Shown piece after piece: positions 51,842-55,349 of a stretch of DNA of 55,349 nucleotides. The stretch is from Agarophyton chilense (taxonomy: Eukaryota; Rhodophyta; Florideophyceae; Gracilariales; Gracilariaceae): positions 1-55,349 of the forward strand of contig JARGXX010000110.1 of the NCBI GenBank assembly GCA_030374765.1, in the 5' to 3' direction. The translations under genes and the position numbers were made by a program. Position 1 is the first letter of the stretch. Each line of letters begins with the position of its first letter. A model generated the notes under the pieces. The model was not told where the DNA came from and ran no database searches. It was given only the letters and a program-made list of their open reading frames with translations.

Positions 51842-52519
51842 TCAATTGATAGTGGTAAAATGCCAATTCAGGGACACCAAGTCAGGTGAAACCGGAAGGT
51901 AAGTTTCCGGAATAGACGAATACTGGCACACTTGAACCACCAATCGACGATAATAATCCAGCTCCTGTTTGATGCTCACATACGGCAAGTCGCTCGGATA
52001 TATCGGCGGGATGAAATACCTCAAAGGTGTATGACGCTGCCGACTCTGGTAACATTCCATTCGAACCTGACGAGTTTGAGACTCTTGGTACCTTTTCTCC
52101 AAGAGCAATGCAACGAAGCGAAGGCGCTTGCAGTCCCAACGGGACAAACCCAAGTGGGTTTCCAATTGTGGTCTGGTAAGAGCTGTCGGCAATGACGAAT
52201 TCCCCACCGCCACAGGCCAATCGAGCTTCAACAGGTCATTGTGCGTCACCTGGTCGAAGGTAATACCAAAAGGTCTATACTGACTCGTCGTCCGGTTCGC
52301 CGCACCAAACGCGAGATTGGGAGCCCAATTGGTTTGTGTTGTCGGAGGAAATCCACCACTGCGTTGGTGTGGGTCAGCCGAGGTCCCAGGGGAGAACTGT
52401 GTCGCGGGGACAGGCACGCTGCGAAAAACAATGTTTGTAGGCGTTCGAGAAGTCGAGCGGGTCACCCTCTTGGTAATACCCCCGCGTCCACGGCCACGAG
52501 ATGGGCCGATACCTGACAT
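51842..52519 (-). CDS. Copy B: antisense ORF B (225 aa)
   Basis: Identical product to 16450-17127, with the same TGA boundaries. Confidence 0.55.
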   Translation of the reverse strand: MSGIGPSRGRGRGGITKRVTRSTSRTPTNIVFRSVPVPATQFSPGTSADPHQRSGGFPPTTQTNWAPNLAFGAANRTTSQYRPFGITFDQVTHNDLLKLDWPVAVGNSSLPTALTRPQLETHLGLSRWDCKRLRFVALLLEKRYQESQTRQVRMECYQSRQRHTPLRYFIPPIYPSDLPYVSIKQELDYYRRLVVQVCQYSSIPETYLPVSPDLVSLNWHFTTIN

Positions 52520-52537
52520 GGTTGGGAGGGCCGTAGC

Positions 52538-52984
52538 TCAACCCGACGAACGAGGTGATGACTCGACCTCCACCGCCGCGGTGAACACCAGCGGGTATTC
52601 ATCGTTCTGAAGTGGAGCCTCCTTGGTCTGTTCTGAGGAGACGGCCAACGTATCCAACCTTTCCGGTAGTACCGACATCGACCTTTCAGGTGCAACAGTT
52701 GCCACCGTACGGTCACGAGCGGTTCCAGACCTTTGAGGTATCGTGGAGCAGGACCAATCAGACCTTAAAGGCATAACTGCAGGGGTATCAATCCCCTCGG
52801 AATCGCCGACTTCTTCGACCTCAATGGTAACCGGCACCTCACGTCTCTCGAGCGCTGGTGCTGCTTGTGAGGACGACTCACCCCTTCCAGGTATCGGTGA
52901 CGAATCCACGATGCGGCGCAAAGAGCATCGACGTGGAATCGAACGGGTTCGAACACGTGCTTGGAGGCGGCGCGATCCTGTCAT
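52538..52984 (-). CDS. Copy B: antisense ORF A (148 aa)
   Basis: Identical product to 17146-17592. Confidence 0.4.
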   Translation of the reverse strand: MTGSRRLQARVRTRSIPRRCSLRRIVDSSPIPGRGESSSQAAPALERREVPVTIEVEEVGDSEGIDTPAVMPLRSDWSCSTIPQRSGTARDRTVATVAPERSMSVLPERLDTLAVSSEQTKEAPLQNDEYPLVFTAAVEVESSPRSSG

Positions 52985-53676
52985 CGCCTTGATGGTAACC
53001 TGGAATGCAAAACCGGAGAAAGGTCGCGCAGTTACCGACGGGGACGATCAACACAAATAAGGTCTCACAACCGAAAGCTTCCACCACGGACCCAGGCCAA
53101 CACCTCAATGGTTGTATCGACGTAGGCTCAGGCCCCATTGGCGCCACGAGTCAATCCTTACAAGGTAGACGAAACCTAAAAGGTCAAGAAGCCAGGAAAC
53201 CTTCAGGAAAAGCCGGACAGTATGATTACGGTCGCAAAGCCCCCGCTTAAGGGCAGCAATATCTGAAGGGTTGTCGAGCTGTGGGAACGACCGAGCGGGA
53301 CGACGCGCCCAGGGACCTAGAAGAGAAAGGAATTTTGAGTAACCGGGAAAGGTGCGATAACAACTTGGTTAGACAGTGGGCGATGCGGAAGCAGAATCGC
53401 AAGCAAGCAGGGTTACTAGCGAAAAGGTGTCCGCTAGCGCGCTAGTTACACTGCATCGCCCTCATGGCAGTCCTTACCTGAATGGTTGTCGCTCAATTCG
53501 TGCGCCGACGTCGTCCTGCGCCCTCCCCAACTGACACTGGCGCCGAGTTCTGAACGTCAAAGGATCGCGCGTCGCGCACAGACACCACTCCGATGCCCGC
53601 GCCATTGTCGCTCGCTACATCTCTATGGTTTGATGGGAGGAGACATGGGGCGTGCCTTACGGGTAGAAAGGGGGCC

Positions 53677-54309
53677 TGTCGTATAGTGGTAGAAGGGCTG
53701 ACCTTTGAGGTTGTCAATATACTGCACCGACCCTGTAGGTGATGGGTGCGAGAGATCATCGGCCATGCAGCTCCGGGCGAGCTACCATCTAGGTGTTGTC
53801 AGCCACGTGTAGTGTTGACATGTACCTTCTGGTTGAGTAATTGTTAGTGATAGTAATTGTTATTATGCGTATTTTTGTACAGTGGTTGAGTGGCCACCTG
53901 GCACTGTAGCCAGTGCTAGCCAGGTCTCTGACACTAGGTCAGAGACCGTACCTTTGCTGGAACCTCCCGGGTGATCTGGAGAGTGCAGTCCACTGCATAT
54001 AGGGAACTGCACCTCCCCCATCCTAATCTGATAAAGACAGGCACCACTTGGGTCACGACTATACCTTTTGGTTGATTGTTTCTCAACTACCACACAGACT
54101 TTCCCGCGCGTCGACGCCTATCATCTTTCACCTACAAGGTATAGGCTAGTTACCCCGCCGTTTGCCCCTGCGGGTTTTCACGGTGCCCTGTTACCATCGA
54201 GGTTTATTACGTCTATATTCTAAGGTTGAGCACCAACACGCTCCCTACAGTTGAGCGTCACTACGCTCCCGAGACAAGACATTAGCATACCCCAGAGGTG
54301 ATTGTACGA
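53677..54309 (+). repeat. Copy B: Gyp-3 3' LTR
   Basis: Same as 18285-18917 except for one substitution (GATCTGG here, GATATGG in copy A). At that base it agrees with the 5' LTRs, so copy A probably carries the new change. Confidence 0.93.
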
Positions 54310-54311
54310 GA

Positions 54312-55349
54312 ATTTTCAACAAGTCTCATCAAAACAGCTGTTCCATGCACATGTTTTAATTCAAAATGCTGTACATCTGGTTGCGTAGCTCCCATCGTGA
54401 TTTCTATTTTCAGAATTGTTCCACTCCTTCGACAACACACTGTATTCAATTCAAACCGTTATCAGGTTTCCTATCAAGAGCAGTGTAGAGTGGGAGTCCA
54501 GTTACAATCCATTTCTCTCCAAGTCCATGCCAACGTGACAAACTTTCGTTCACGCCCAAAGTGTATGAAAGAGTTACGAAAGCTTTCCAATGGTCATTTA
54601 TAGCTTTCACGAACTTAAAATCGCATGCTCACCTTCATTCTTCTGATATTTGATCGTTTTCAGGGCCACTGCAAACCAGAAATTGCCGTATATGTTCAAA
54701 CCGATTGCGTGATATGATCTTTCTGAGCTGCAGAGATTAAATATATTTAGAAAAGTGTCTTTAGACCAAAGTGATCTTCCACTTGAAAAAACTCAAAGGG
54801 TGTCAATAACACCATCAAACCGAAAACCTCATAATTTCACCTCCTGTAGTCTGCTTCAAGGCTCTTCCTTCCAGCCGAGAGTTGGTAGGTCGAACCATTT
54901 TTTCAAATGTGCTACAGGAAACATCCACATGAAGAACTCATATGGATAGATTCCTGAGGTGCATGAATGACGGCGATTAAATCTCCAACAGGTCCCGTGA
55001 CTTTCCATTGATGCATTTGCACTGGACCATTCAGAGTCAATGATACATTTTCCGTTGTCCATTTCGTCGAATGAACTTCCACAAAGCTGTCTAGCGTGTC
55101 ACTATTTGTTACAGTAGGAGGTCTCAACGGATTAATTGTGTGATTTTCATCCCCATCCGTGACATTATGCTGCTCTTCATTGTTCAAACTTCAGAAGTAA
55201 AGCAGCACTATTTATCTTCACGCTGGAAATGATGGCTTCTTGAGCAGTTTTCTGAACCTTGACATGATACCCGGCTTTATTATTGCAATTTTGAGAGTGT
55301 ATACTTTCTCGCGACCAGGTGGCTCGAAGTTCATACTGCAAAAAGTGTG
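54312..55349 (-). pseudogene. Copy B: PB-1 transposase N-terminal half (truncated by window)
   Basis: Counterpart of 18920-19959. Extra indels break the frames seen in copy A: one base lost near 54453, two gained near 54786, and single bases lost near 54828, 54959 and 55187. Most lie in homopolymer runs, so either faster decay or sequencing error is possible. Confidence 0.78.

Larger units (their letters stand above)
43003..54309 (+). mobile_element. Copy B: Gyp-3 element
   Basis: Counterpart of 7611-18917, with LTRs at 43003-43618 and 53677-54309. I noticed only four substitutions in 11.3 kb, near 43921, 45683, 45868 and 53976. One of these (45868) lies in the spacer of an ACC-N5-GGT motif and leaves its arms intact. 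Confidence 0.93.
35394..55349. repeat. Segmental duplication, copy B (~20 kb, truncated by window end)
   Basis: Second copy of 1-19959. It starts in the vWA stop region and is cut by the window end inside PB-1. Differences from copy A include one-base indels near 35442, 35660, 37592 and 54453, a two-base insertion near 54786, a cluster at 37174-37181, and substitutions in Gyp-3 gag (V to M near 43921, I to V near 45683). Confidence 0.97.
41233..55349 (-). mobile_element. Copy B: PB-1 piggyBac-like element (truncated by window)
   Basis: Counterpart of 5841-19959. CACTA (41228-41232) and the left terminal repeat are present. Transposase fragments lie at 41591-41908 and 42805-43002, and from 54312 on. 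The right end is outside the window. Confidence 0.75.

Overview
The window is eukaryotic DNA dominated by transposable elements. The evidence is Ty3/gypsy and Ty1/copia polyproteins with LTRs, a piggyBac-type transposase, and one apparently intact host gene, which encodes a secreted von Willebrand factor A (vWA) domain protein with a TATA box and no introns. Sparse coding, nested retroelements and the flavour of the piggyBac remnant fit a protist, alga or oomycete-like genome better than an animal or plant, but I cannot name the organism. There is no prokaryotic operon structure, rRNA, convincing tRNA gene or CRISPR array.

Layout. Bases 1-19959 and 35394-55349 are two nearly identical copies (A and B) of one ~20 kb segment, in direct orientation with an offset of about 35,391 bases. 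Copy A begins inside the last codons of a vWA gene and copy B begins inside the last codons of the complete vWA gene at 34683-35414. The picture is therefore a ~35.4 kb tandem duplication cut by both window edges, or an assembly duplication. Within the unit the order is: unrecognised 3' flank (22-2189); Gyp-1, an old gypsy gag-PR-RT remnant (2190-4215); Gyp-2, a second old gypsy (4216-5840) that resumes in frame at 20338-23206; PB-1, a minus-strand piggyBac-like element (5841-20332) splitting Gyp-2; and, inside PB-1, a solo LTR (6522-7407) and the 11.3 kb gypsy element Gyp-3 (7611-18917). Another solo LTR-like insertion (21595-22308) interrupts the Gyp-2 integrase.

The unique centre (19960-35393) holds the rest of PB-1 and Gyp-2, an unrecognised minus-strand ORF pair (24294-24674) hit by Cop-1, and Cop-1 itself (24680-29762). 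Cop-1 is a copia element with 286-bp LTRs, a 5-bp target duplication, a tRNA-anticodon-type primer site and a Tudor-like domain in its polyprotein. Then come a decayed gag-like gene (30628-31640), a copia protease-integrase fragment between two inverted repeats (31760-33800), and the vWA gene.

The most unusual object is Gyp-3. Besides a gag-pol ending in a chromodomain-like segment, it has a 2.5 kb block of antisense ORFs (148, 225 and 446 codons, all in one frame) between pol and the 3' LTR. The whole element, LTRs and coding regions alike, is studded with the interrupted palindrome ACC-N5-GGT: about 59 by my hand count against about 3 expected by chance, and essentially none seen in the surrounding elements. 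A DNA-binding product of the antisense genes reading this motif is a testable hypothesis, comparable in logic to the VANDAL/VANC anti-silencing system. It is inference, not shown by the sequence. Gyp-3 is itself a decayed copy with stops, frameshifts and a changed protease active site, so intact relatives would have to be sought.
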